Assembly: GCA_027922465.2 (NCBI GenBank)
Contig: BQMF02000010.1
Location: 1,302,001-1,366,000 of the forward strand
Direction of reading: 5' to 3'
Origin: Turritopsis dohrnii
Taxonomy: Eukaryota; Cnidaria; Hydrozoa; Anthoathecata; Oceaniidae
DNA: 64,000 bases
Positions 51,381-61,886 of the stretch are shown piece after piece. Each line of letters starts with the position of its first letter. Positions within the stretch are counted from its first letter, which is position 1. The notes beneath the pieces were generated by a model, which made no database searches, was not told the DNA's origin, and saw only the letters and a program-made list of their open reading frames with translations. A program made the translations under genes and the position numbers.

Positions 51381-52795
51381 GCAATAGGTCCGCATATCTT
51401 TTTTATACACATGCGATGTATCCGAAGTCCACATACCATGTACAATTGCAATATGCTACGTATCCGATGTCCGCATATCCTTCACATACATATCCGGAGT
51501 TATCCAAAACACGGATACCATGCAGTTAGGATACCCTTCGCATAACTCCGCATATCGTACGTATGCGGAATTCCGCATTCACTGGGATATTGAAGCCGTT
51601 TACGCAGTGTGTGAGTACTCTTCCCCGTAATAAAACTGCCATTAGTGGTGCCTCGATTTTCTAGCATGTAATATGCGACCAGGACGTTTTCAAGACCCTT
51701 ATCAGATCGTACTCGCATTGGAAGACCATACTCCTCAACTCCTTTCAAAAAACTATTGAGTACAACTGTGGCCTTATTGCTGCTAGTACATTCTAACACA
51801 ACGGGTAGGTGACTGTATCCGTCTATTGCTCCGACAATAATAAAGTACTACCTTACAAGTTTATGATTTGTATCTAAGTGCCAAAGGTGGTTTGATCCCT
51901 GTACATTGTACACTCTTCTGCTCAAGCGCCCTTTTTTCCTTCTTTTAATACCATCAGGGTCCACTCTGTGCAAACTTTCACGTAGACGGAACCGTTGAAT
52001 ATGAATACCTTTGTTTTTAAGCATTTCATTCATCATAATCTCTCCACAGTTTAGATACAGCAGGGTCAATTCAAGTAGATGTTCATCAATATCCAGATCT
52101 GATAAATCATCAAAATTTCTCACTGTAAGACCGAAATCTTGCATACGTCGATATACAGAACGTTCTGAAACGCAGATCAAACTTGCTATATCTATCACTG
52201 GAAATCCTTCGTCTAACAAATTGGACAGAAGATTCTTCCCGATCAAAAACTTTGGAGCTCCTCCATTAAAATTCTGAGCTTTGTCTGGTGATGAAGATCC
52301 AAAAACACTGCATTTAATTCGGAGAGACATGATGATGTCTCTTTTTGTGACACCAACAGCTGCAAATTCAAGTAAAGACATTTTTGGGACAATGTTTGGC
52401 GTTATATTTTCAGCAGCGAATTTTTCAATAACATCATGGAGACCCAAATTTTCCAGAATATTCACCATCACTGCGTTAGCCATTATTTTTTGTAGCTTTT
52501 GTTTCTCTAGAAATAGTCAAAATATCTTATGAAAATTTATAAAAAACATGAACTAGCATAAACATAACTATAAAATACCTTATAATAAAGTTGCACTCAA
52601 GGTTTACGAAGATTCATCAGCTGACAAAGGCGTGATTCACAAAGAATCTTACCTGAACAAGACGTTCGAATACGCACACAAGTAAAGGCTGAAATACACT
52701 ATCATTTTTCAATGATCATTTTTCAATGATACATTCCAATGACATTGAAAATTAAAAATTTTTGCGCAAATACACTATCATTGAAAATTACATAC

Positions 52796-53139
52796 ATGGA
52801 CCCTGAAGAAGAAACAGCAGCTGCTGTCGTTGTTTACATTTTATCAAAGAAGAGATTTGAACGCAGAAAACCAAAAAAAAAAGTGCATGGGTAAAGAGGC
52901 ATGGCCAAAATAGACGAAATGAACTTGGCATCTATAATACCCTCATGCATGAACTACGTGTGGGGGAAATCGCAGAATATACGAGATTTTTAAGAATGCC
53001 ACCGAATATTTTCGATGAGCTGCTTCATCTCATAGACGGTGATATTACGAAAAAAATACGAGAACCAATCCCTGTTCAAGTTAAAGCACATTGTCCCAGT
53101 TCATCCTTGAATTTTTCGAAGCTATTTACATGCGATTAA
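52796..53139 (+). pseudogene. Harbinger transposase, amino-terminal domain
   Basis: From ATG 52,796: MDPEEETAAAVVVYILSKK and a basic region, then a frameshift in an A10 run (52,872-52,881). The frame with AWVKRHGQNRRNELGIYNTL, then MHELRVGEIAEYTRFLRM, PPNIFDELLHLI and ITKKIREPIP follows. This is the conserved leader of HARBI1-type transposases (R-x-ELG-x-YN-x-L-x-x-ELR...RM-x-x-x-x-FDELL). The DDE catalytic region is missing after about 53,100. Confidence 0.8.
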
Positions 53140-53234
53140 CTTGGTTGACTCCTCCAAATTTCAATAAATGTTTCAGTTGCTTTTTGCGTTCTCATTTTCG
53201 CGTGTAAAAGTCTTCAATATATTATTTTTGCTTA

Positions 53235-53585
53235 AGGCCCGTTTCCACTTAAAAAAAAAATTCAGAGAAATGCGAAAATTCTCAATCGAAAAATTTCGCT
53301 CATTAAAAAAACCTTTTCCACTTAAATTAAAAAAACATAACAATTTTAAATCAAATACGCTTAGAACATGGAAATATGGAAAAATAAACAACAAAGCTGC
53401 AATCTGATTGGTCAGAATTTTATTCGAAATATTTCGATAAAAAGAAAGTTGAACTTTTTACAACTTTTATCGAAGAGAAATATTTCTCACGAAAAATCAA
53501 TTTGTACCTACTGCGCAAGCTCACTTCACATTTCGATCGAAATATTTCGCATTTCGCTCATTTTTTTTTAAGTGGAATCGAGCCT
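53235..53585. mobile_element. 351-bp Harbinger-type MITE, TSD TTA
   Basis: Ends AGGCCCGTTTCCACTTAAAA and AGGCTCGATTCCACTTAAAA (inverted, two mismatches), continuing through A-runs into GAAATGCG. TSD TTA (53,232-53,234 and 53,586-53,588). ATATTTCGAT/ATCGAAATAT words repeat inside. Confidence 0.85.
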
Positions 53586-53588
53586 TTA

Positions 53589-55646
53589 TGTAAGTGTCTA
53601 AAATCACATGGCGTGCAACGAACACGTGCGTGAAAACAATAGATTCGATTCGAAACAATAGAAAAAAAATGACATTGAAAAATTAAAAGTTGAACATGTT
53701 CAACTTATCATTTTTCAATGTCATTGAAAATGAGAGTATAAAAAATGACATTTTTTTCTGAATACACTGTCATTTTTCAATGATAATACACGGGTTGCAT
53801 AATAAAACGTTCCGTAAATTATATAATAGAATTTACCGAATGAATTTTTTTTCGAGTAAAAATCAAAAGTGAAACGGTGCCAGAAACAACCGAGCCTTTG
53901 GCTCTTGAAACTGAGCTTTTCATCGAGTATTTTAAGTTATTCAGCAAAATAGCATTAATTCAATACCTTACCTTGAGAAAGAAATCAAAAAGTGGGTCGT
54001 TCAAAACAGGATTATCAAACAAGATTCACAAAAATGCCACTGTATATATTTCCCCAAAGTTGTGAACATTTTATCAATTATTATGTGTACATTGATAAAA
54101 AGTAATATAAAAGTGATATAAAGTGACTGAGAAGTTACTATGGACATAGTTAAAAATTAAAAGACCTAAATGCGACTAATATTTCCTTTTACACAACTGA
54201 ATATCAATAACCGCATCAATGTGCAATAAACATAATGATCTATATTCCTGCAGAAGACAAATTAAAGGACAGGCTTATAAACCATAAAAACAAAGGAAAC
54301 AATGTAATTCAACAGAACACTTGGTTTCATAACTTGGACAAAATTAGTTTACATTATACAATCACATTTGTATAATACAGGTTTACAAAAGAAAATTGTC
54401 AAACCTAATTTTAATACTAATATACTTTAGTATTAAAAACACTTTTCAGTAGACAACAATCAAAGAAATCAAAATATCTACTAACAAGTGATAAATATAC
54501 GTAACATTTCAAATTAGGACAGAAAATTCATTTTCAAAAAAGAGATGTCCTCAAAGTGATAATGTTTAAAATTAAATTCAGACATCTCTATTCAAAAAAA
54601 GATTATTCATACTCAATGTTTATTAAAAAGAGAATAAGTTTCATTTTTGATTTTTAACTCAATATTTTGTCCTGCACCTCAGAAAATTGTCAGGAACTTT
54701 AGGCCCTGAAGAATATCTTCAATATCTATTATCTGATTAAAATGACCTTCGTGGAAAAAAACAACAGAATTTGGTAGTGAAAATACACATCTATAACTAA
54801 ATCACTACAAAGCTGAAAGTAGAAATTCGTGTTTTGGTTTTGGATTGTGTTTTGATTTATGTTCCATGTTTGTACAACAAAAATTGACAGTATTACTAAT
54901 TTTTACAAAACATATCTATACAGTATATCAAAACAGTATACGTGATCATGAAATAAATCCATAGTAAATTATGTTTCTGTTGTCAGAGTAAATGACTATC
55001 CAGGGAAGCACACTCGACCGGATTCTTTCACAAGTTATGCATCACAATCCTGCGTTTTAAAATATTATACGTAATTGGTACTCTGAACATCTTATTGCAT
55101 ATAATACGACATCACGTTTTTACTTCTAGTTTTTGTAATGTATACTCTTTGAATTTACAAAACTGGTTGAACTGGTTGTTCTCCACACCACATGAAAAGG
55201 TTTCCTTTATGGCTGTACTATACATCCATGTGCTTTTCAGTTCACTTTCAGTTCAGTTGTATTAAAAATAAATCTTCAGCTTGGCTATTAATTATAAATT
55301 TTCGCCTTTGCATTGAAATCACAGCTTCAATGTTTTGCTGCATTTAATCACCAATCATCATAACAACCAGTAACAACATTGTTATATCAACACACAAAAA
55401 CAAAACATCATTGATATCAATTTTCTTCTGTATTTTGCACGTTCATTCAAAAGTTTTTACAACACCGAACTAAGAATTTATTTCCATCATTTAATGTTTT
55501 TCGTATTGAATCATTTATGTTCCAAGTCTGTAAGAACCATTACTACATCCTTTCACCACAGATTTTACATCGAAAGTTTACTCGAAATTTTTGTGCTAAA
55601 TTCACATGGAGTTGTTTCTATGGAGATGCACTTATTTTGCAACCCG
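53589..55646. other. Harbinger element interior, nothing recognised
   Basis: 2 kb of AT-rich DNA without supported coding similarity. 55,145-55,340 is the region that recurs inverted at 13,325-13,735. Confidence 0.4.
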
Positions 55647-55756
55647 TGTATTGAAAAATGATCATTGAAAAATGATAGTGTATTTCAGCCTTAACACAAG
55701 TAAGTATACCAACAGATTGTGGTTTCTTCAATAATTTGGTGCTTTTTAACATGGCA

Positions 55757-55990
55757 TCATATAATTAGCACCCTCCTTTGCAGATATTTTGCTCTTCTTC
55801 TCCACATCATAACCAAAAAGTACATAATGAAAAGTTGCATCATAATGAAAACTTGCCTAAAGAAATTCTGCCAAACACAATGAAGAAAGTTCCGAACACA
55901 AAGAAAAACGCAGCGAACGTAATGCAAAATTTTGATAACGTCATGAAAAATGCACATCACACAATAATGAACTCTCATAACTCCTGAATT
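55757..55990. repeat. Inner inverted repeat of the 12.7-kb transposon (partner 44,725-44,980)
   Basis: Reverse complement of the left inner repeat (CCTAAAGAAATTCTGCCAAA, CGCAGCGAACGTAATGC). It is shorter by the loss of a CATTATGTAC-type unit. Confidence 0.8.
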
Positions 55991-56854
55991 TAGTTTAGTT
56001 AGAAAAATAGGGAAAAAATCAATTTAACAAAATGTAATACGAATAATATCAATCAAACATGTATTGCTTCGTTTTAAGAATTTCAACTAACATCAGTTTC
56101 TTTACGTGGTTCTCATTCAGTTACAGATATAAGATACGATAGTAATTTCATAAGCTACTACAAATAGAAACCGTCCGCTGTAATTCTATTTTAAGTTGTT
56201 CGACAGGATTGCTATTGCAATCCCTTGGGAAAACGTTGTATTTCAAAAAGATGTATTTTCACTCAGGGAAAGATTTTAACTGAAATAACCTTTGTGAAAC
56301 TTTTTTGAGACCGCATTAATATTTTTGTTAAGATCTTGGAGGGCCGCATATATACTCTTTATGGGAAATTTCTTGAATATTTAAATTTGGCTTCATGCTA
56401 CTCATGAGAAAAACATTAGGAAGATCTTTTATTTGCATTGCATTGCATCTACATTTTTTAAAAGCATTCGAATACATACCGACTGTTCATGAATGTAAAC
56501 ATTCGATATGAACTCTGTGATGCTTTGGCTGAAATCACCTTCGGTTTTATATAGTTATCTTATTTTGTTTGATAGCATTGTAAATAAAAGAAATTTCTAA
56601 GATAATACAACCTTCCTTGAAATTCAAAACACACTATCACAGCTACCAGAGAAGGAGTTAGAACTGTATAGGGTGGCAATTCCTGCAAAACAACCTATTG
56701 TATATTAAATTGACGGGAGTACGAATTAATTGTTTACTTCGATAATGGAGAAGTCTTCCATTTAGTTTATATCAAAGTGTTTTAAATTGAAAAATCTGAA
56801 AGAAAATTCATGTTTGTTACTTTCGCAAGAACTGCTAGAAACTGTTTTCCTAAC
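55991..56854. other. 12.7-kb element, right side, no gene recognised
   Basis: AT-rich, no ORF with family similarity. Confidence 0.3.
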
Positions 56855-57056
56855 CGTATAACGTTTTATCGTTATATTGTATCGTTATATCGTTATCGTT
56901 ATCGTTACAATAACGTGACTTTATAACAACGATATAACGTTATATCGTTATGCATAACGATATAACGTTATAAAGTAACGTTATTACATAAAAGAATATC
57001 GTTTTCTAACTATATAACGTTTTATCGTTTGCTATCAAAATCCCCTGGACGGTCAC
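56855..57056. repeat. Right terminal inverted repeat with ATAACGTT subterminal array
   Basis: Dense run of GTTATATCGTTA/ATAACGTTATA words (56,858-57,025), ending CAAAATCCCCTGGACGGTCAC. Confidence 0.8.
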
Positions 57057-57824
57057 ATATTTTGCATGATCAAAATCTATGTTTTCCTTTCTTTGCTTGT
57101 GGTTCAGGAATTCTGAGGAAGATAGAATAGACATATTGGATTCATGTATATAAATTTATAATATTGAGATTGAATTACATGCATACTCATTGTCTTGAGT
57201 AAATCACTGTGTCCTTGATATCATTACATACCAACAAAATAAAGAACATTATGGCATTCTATAATCAAGTTTATTGTTTATTGGTACGAAATTTTGCATA
57301 GTGACAATTATGTTTTTTCCAGATTTTTGGGGAGTACATGATCAGAAGTTTTATAAACATATATCGTGGAAATGATTAACCTTTTAAGAATATCTTAAGT
57401 GTAGTTAATACGGTCAACTTTTGCCTTGTCTAATGTGAATCTAGTAACCTGTACTTAAGAAAACTCTTGCATTCTTAAGTAAAAGTATTGTCTAACCACA
57501 GGTCAATTGATTTACATTTAGACAAAGCGCAAGTTCGACCGTATAAACTACCTCATAGTCTTTCAATTTTCATTCTTCAGCTGATTTTGCAGAAATCCTT
57601 ATGCAAGGGCATCTTATTGCCTTTGAAATCAATCTGCTAGCTTTCAAAACTTTTGCAAACGGGATTTCTGGGATTTTTGGGTAGACTTTCTGGTTTGTTT
57701 TCTTTATAGAAGACATGGTTTGGAGTGTTTTTGCGATGAATAACTGTTTCAATTGAAAAATACGGAACAAATTTATAATTAATCAATGCAGCAACTTGAA
57801 TGAAGTTCCTAATACTGTCTAATT
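57057..57824 (+). repeat. Remainder of tandem unit 3 and start of unit 4
   Basis: CCAACAAAATAAAGAACATT, TGCATAGTGACAATTATGTT and TTTTTGGGGAGTACATGATC match units 1 and 2. Unit 4 starts with CAGAAATCCTTATGC at 57,590 and is cut at 57,824 by the next element. Unit 3 also contains a small MITE (57,409-57,536). Confidence 0.75.
57409..57536. mobile_element. ~128-bp MITE in tandem unit 3
   Basis: ACGGTCAACTTTTGCCTTGT pairs with the complement of ACAAAGCGCAAGTTCGACCGT, flanked by TA. Units 1 and 2 lack it. Confidence 0.65.
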
Positions 57825-59111
57825 CAGGGGCGGATCTAGGATTTTTTAAGGGTTAGGCAAATTTTTTTTGTTAAACACACATACGGGCGCAATCGATGAA
57901 ATTTACGCCAATTTACGCCCAATCTAATACATACTTTTCGAAGTGTAAAAATTATTAACTCGAATTGATTCGTCCTAACGTAAAGGGGTGTTATAATGCA
58001 AGCCTGTATTGTTGCACTAATGGAATAAGGGAAATAAACAAAAGAAAACTAATTGAGTATGAATGGAATGTATTGAACTACGTTATGTAGGCCAAAATAA
58101 TATTTTCTGCCAGGTTGGAGGTTAAGTAAATAACCAATAAATTACTTCATCTGTTATCTTCTTCATTTTCTTGATTGCTTGTACATGAACAGGAAGCATC
58201 CACCAAACGAAAACATACTTGTAATGAATCAAATAAATAAATTTTCAATCACCTATCATGATAGATTGGAGCACTCAGATAAATACATGATATATACTTT
58301 ATGATATTTTACTTCATATACATGATATTTTATCTATGTACTTCGCAAGATGGTCAGATAGAAAGAAAAGAAAAGAAATTATGTTAAGAAATAGAGTAAA
58401 ATGACCAAAATCAAAGTTAGAGACAAGCTCCTTGATCATATCCAGCAGCAAAATAAAAACAGATTTCTGCACTATACGTTCATGAAATCAAATAGTATAC
58501 CCTACCCTAAAAATGATCCATGGTTAAATAATTAATGTCAACCACATTATAGTAAAAGATGGTGTTTACAGAAATCCCTGAGACAAGTCCAAGAACCTAT
58601 ATATATAAAACTACACAACAACAGATAAATTATGTACTGCTTCCTCTCTAATACGAGCTACAACATTTTTTCCAGAATTTAATGTAGCATAGGAAACAAA
58701 GAAGTCAAACTAAAACATTATGTAATTACCTTTTTCAAAAGAAGACATAACGTAGGTGGTTTTTATAAAATGAAAGAATAACTCCAAAGATGTTAAAGTG
58801 TTTCTGCATCCAAAATGATATTTCGAGGGATGATAGAATGCACAAAGTTGTTTCAGAAGTCTTATAGTTTTTGGAAATTCTGTTTCCTTGGGCAGATATT
58901 TTGATTTAAAAATCATGAAATGATACAATAGATAATTATGTAATAAGATTTTTATTCTTTCTTTATGTGTATAAACTCTCAATATATTATAACTTCATTT
59001 TCTTATCACTCACTCAGAGTGAAAGCCCTTTCTCTCTATAGTAAATTAGAAAGATATAGTATTAATGATAACTTGCGATGAGAAAGTTAACCTATATACT
59101 ATCTTATTATA

Positions 59112-59276
59112 CAGTGGCGGATCTAGAGGTATGTCGAAATTTGTGTAGGAGAGTGTTAGCAATCTAACCATAAAGGAAAAGCGTCCAAATAATCCCATTG
59201 GAAATATAAATTGAATTCACAAATTATGTTAATGCTCTCATACACAAATTTCGACATACCTCTAGATCCACCACTG
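59112..59276. mobile_element. 165-bp hAT-like MITE inside the 2.7-kb element
   Basis: CAGTGGCGGATCTAGAGGTA and its inverted counterpart CAGTGGTGGATCTAGAGGTA form near-perfect 40-bp arms including TGTCGAAATTTGTGTA. The core matches 36,459-36,632 and 9,940-10,395. Confidence 0.85.
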
Positions 59277-60074
59277 TTACATATCATAAAATATATGCAT
59301 TGCATAAAGTGAATGTAAGATTTTAAAAAATAAATACATATCTCAGAAACTGGGAGTAAGTAATACTAACAAGAGGCTTTTTGATCTCTATCATATTGGT
59401 TCATATCATTTTGGACACAGGATCCTTTTAAAGTTCTTTAATTCAAAACCAGACAGTCATCTCGAACCAAGAAAAATTATATACTGAACTGTACAAATAA
59501 GTTACCAGGTTGAGATACTGGTGCTAAAAAAACCATGCAGCTGCCTACGCAAAACAACTCAGAAAAATAACAATGACTTTGTGTATTATAAACTCAGTCA
59601 TTCAAACGTAACTCCATAACATTTTTACAGATGTATTTTTGGTTAACAGAAACAGATACCAAAAATATTTATATACATCATTAATCAATAAAGAAAAGGC
59701 TTCGGTTCAGTTGACACAAACAAACGTATTATACATAGCTGAGCTAATAATTAACTGTCGTCATACTTATGGTCAACGAATTATGGTGCTAATGATCCAT
59801 GCTAATCATTTATATTACATAAAATAAAACACTTGCTTTAAAGCAGCCACAATCTTTTCATTTCGCATAAGCAAAAGAAGAGACATGACTCGAAAAAAAT
59901 GCTTTTCCTAGATTTTGAAGTCTGTTTTCAACAGATGTATTAAGTGAATTCAAAATTTCCTAATTAATACTTCATTATCGCTATCAAAAGCTGCAACGAT
60001 GTTTTCTAGCGAATCCATGTTGAACTGGGTCTAATTCGAAGGTCTTCCACGTCGTTTTGTGCAGATTTGGTGAC

Positions 60075-60235
60075 CATTCATTCAATAAAAGTGTGTAAAC
60101 CCATGGTTGTACCTTAGGCAAATTTTCTTCTGGTTCATTCAATAAAGTGTTAACCCATGGTTGTACCTTAGGCAAATTTTCTTCCAGTTCATTCATTAAA
60201 GTGTGTAAACCCGGGGCTCCTTAGGCAAATTTTCT
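60075..60235. repeat. ~60-bp minisatellite, three units
   Basis: Units contain AAACCCATGGTTGTACCTTA, then GGCAAATTTTCTTC and TTCATTCA(A/T)TAAAGTG. On the minus strand they translate as a repeated ENLPKVQPWV, but no larger gene is supported. Confidence 0.7.
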
Positions 60236-60709
60236 TCGCCTAGGTGAGCGTTAGGCACTAGTCTGTGTTGTCAATGTAACTATGAGAAGTCGTTTTCCGG
60301 GCAGAATCAATACCTATAAACTCAAGCTGTAAAAAACATTAATTTGTAACATCATGGCGCGCGCCGCGCCTCGCCGGAGAATAATCCTATTTGCGAAAAA
60401 GAAAGGATATCGGATTGATGCGGGGGAATCTCTTGATATTTTCGATTATTTTCTGATTATTGTAATACAATACCTTTTTCAATTTGTGAAAAACATTATT
60501 TAACTGATTTTGGGTTAGGCATTTGCCTAAGTTGCCTAACCCTGGATCCGCCCCTGTAATTGGACTTGTATTACCACAAATGCATGTTTTTGATTCACAT
60601 TTGGTAGCATTAGTACGAACCCGATGGAGAAAATATCTCAACTGGAGAGAAGGCCCTGTCAATTTGACTATGAATATTATCAACTTTTTAAATGCTGGAA
60701 CGACAAGGT

Positions 60710-61245
60710 TCACGAAACCTCTGTTCGATTATAATTATCTCTGAATGTCGAATGTCGAAAAATAAACAGAGCAGACATATAGGTTTTTCGATTTTGTGCA
60801 ACGCACGGTTTAAACCAAAGTATAATATTTTTAATGACAGGATAATCCTTAAGAATTCTTTCCATTATTGACATTGTAGTACTGGCAATGTCATTCCCTC
60901 CTCTTCCAACATAGCTCTTATGCCACAGCACACAATACCCTTTCTTGTTTAATGAACAAAATGTCCCATCAAGTTGTATTGTGATAGCTCTCTGTTGCAT
61001 TAAAAGTTTCCTACATTAGATTTTGGCAAGGTAATAACATTTTAATACAAGTCAATACAAACAACAGCTACCTTTTCATCTTTAATTTCTCGAGCGTTTT
61101 TTCGTTCAGACCTGCTGTCATTTTTAGATGTAACGTGGTTGATGTATTTTACAGTCAGCTCATGCCAAAGATTTTTAAGGAAAATTTGCAGTTTAGGATT
61201 TTGGAGTGCCCAAGCAACTACAAGTGATATACACAGAAGCAACAT
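60710..61245 (-). pseudogene. Unassigned DDE-like transposase pseudogene
   Basis: Fragments in two frames read IKDEKVAVVCIDLY, then KKGYCVLWHKSYVGRGGNDI, then IILWFKPCVAQNRKTYMSAL. The order of an Asp-containing strand, a W-H-x5-RGG-x-EIAS-like motif and an SD-x-C-x-x-QN-like motif recalls a family of RNase H-fold proteins dispersed in arthropod and cnidarian genomes. Here the second Asp is replaced (FKPC), at least two stops lie in the upstream frame and there is one frameshift, so the gene is dead. I cannot name the superfamily. Confidence 0.4.
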
Positions 61246-61886
61246 AAGGAAAAGTTGATGTTCTTCGTGCTGATTAAAATATTTTTTGTCAGTTGAAAGT
61301 GAATTGGCAAAAGCATGGAGTTAAAACAAAATAATTTTAATTAATATCACCTGTTTCGCTGCTATTTCGCTCCAATTGCAAACTTTCCCTGGAGGAGAGT
61401 GGGTACTAGCAAATTTGAAATAATTTTTTGTCAGGGGTTCCAAATACGATGTATTCAAAAAGTACCAAGTAATTTTCCATATAAAGGTTTCTTACACGGC
61501 TGTTTCAAATGGCGATTCTACGAAATTAAGCGTTTTTTACGGAGGCCTGGAACGAGTTATAAAAAATGTAAACAAATCGGGAGGGAAACTTTCAACTTTT
61601 TGAACGCAGATTTTTGAATGGAAAATTCAAGATTAATTAATGAATAAGGTAGCACGTGCCCCTAGAGAATATCAATTTCAAAAACTGAAAGTACTTTGGA
61701 TTAAATTAAAGGTAGTTTAAACTCCCTAAAGAGGCCTTCCGTTTATGACGGAAATTCAGAAATTGTCAGTAAAAGTTTAGTTACCTAGCCATTTTTTATC
61801 GTAAAGTTATCGAGGATAAAACTTCAGCAATTTTTCGTTGACATAATGAGTACATTTTCAATTCTCAAGAATGCTATGAAGAAACT
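61246..61886. other. No gene recognised
   Basis: AT-rich; no terminus or ORF recognised. Confidence 0.3.

Larger units (their letters stand above)
47785..51609. mobile_element. 3,825-bp CACTA-like element inserted in the integrase, TSD TGT
   Basis: Ends CACTGCGCCGACGTTACC and CACTGCGTAAACGGCTTC (inverted). Flanked by TGT on plus (47,782-47,784 and 51,610-51,612). CACTR termini with 3-bp TSDs define EnSpm/CACTA elements. TCCGCATA-type words are clustered in the first roughly 100 and last roughly 230 bp as subterminal repeats. No CACTA transposase is recognised; instead the interior carries exons of another gene (48,150-49,150). Confidence 0.85.
47289..52483 (-). pseudogene. DDE integrase gene of the 12.7-kb element, split by a CACTA-like insertion
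   Basis: ATG at 52,483 begins a SAM-like segment (NILENLGLHDVIEKFAAEN) similar to the start of the convergent HECT gene. Helix-turn-helix segments follow (IDIASLICVSERSVYRRMQ), then an rve-type integrase core: first Asp in WHLDTNHKL, second Asp in MRVRSDKGLEN, and Glu in [11 protein letters not shown]. The frame has TAG at 51,848-51,850 where Trp is expected (NHKLVR-stop-YF). It is interrupted between STH (51,613) and NQR (47,781) by a 3,825-bp element. It resumes with one missing T near 47,645 before [10 protein letters not shown] and ends at 47,289 after an acidic tail. The catalytic triad is conserved, so loss of function is recent. This is presumably the transposase of the element. Confidence 0.85.
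52686..55691 (+). mobile_element. 3.0-kb PIF/Harbinger element, TSD TAA
   Basis: Ends AGGCTGAAATACACTATCAT and its complement, 47 bp or more, including two CATTTTTCAATGAT units. TSD TAA (52,683-52,685 and 55,692-55,694), typical TWA of PIF/Harbinger. CATTTTTCAATG and ACATTGAAAA words recur internally at 53,690-53,790 as subterminal-like repeats. It encodes only the start of a Harbinger transposase, so it is non-autonomous. It sits about 200 bp upstream of the integrase start codon. Confidence 0.88.
44323..57056. mobile_element. 12.7-kb inverted-repeat transposon with HECT and integrase genes, TSD ATAT
   Basis: Ends GTGACCGTCCAGGGGATTTT and its exact complement, extending through GATA(A/G)CAAACGATAAAA. 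Flanked by ATAT (44,319-44,322 and 57,057-57,060); because the flank is palindromic, TGTGACC...GGTCACA with TSD TA is equally possible. The interrupted tandem unit is continuous across it. It encodes a spliced HECT-domain fragment on plus and a DDE integrase on minus, converging. A second, inner inverted repeat (44,725-44,980 against 55,757-55,990) supports one mobile unit. Removing the nested CACTA-like and Harbinger elements leaves about 5.9 kb. The superfamily is uncertain; TGTGA/TCACA ends and a short TSD are compatible with Ginger-like elements. Confidence 0.85.
57825..60556. mobile_element. 2.7-kb non-autonomous element, ends CAGGGGCGGATC, TSD TAATT
   Basis: Left CAGGGGCGGATCTAGGATTT and right, inverted, CAGGGGCGGATCCAGGGTTA. 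GGTTAGGCAAAT and CTTAGGCAAATTTTC words occur near both ends. TSD TAATT (57,820-57,824 and 60,557-60,561). The termini are hAT-like, but hAT duplications are normally 8 bp, so this is provisional. It carries a nested MITE at 59,112 and a minisatellite at 60,075; no transposase is seen. Confidence 0.8.

Noticed and set aside
53877..54065. Small ORF in the Harbinger element as the Myb/SANT accessory protein.
   Set aside because: No W-spaced SANT repeats; composition looks like random AT-rich sequence.
44323..57056. Maverick/Polinton-type giant transposon.
   Set aside because: Size and integrase are suggestive, but there is no DNA polymerase B, packaging ATPase, protease or capsid-like ORF, and the duplication is ATAT/TA, not 6 bp.
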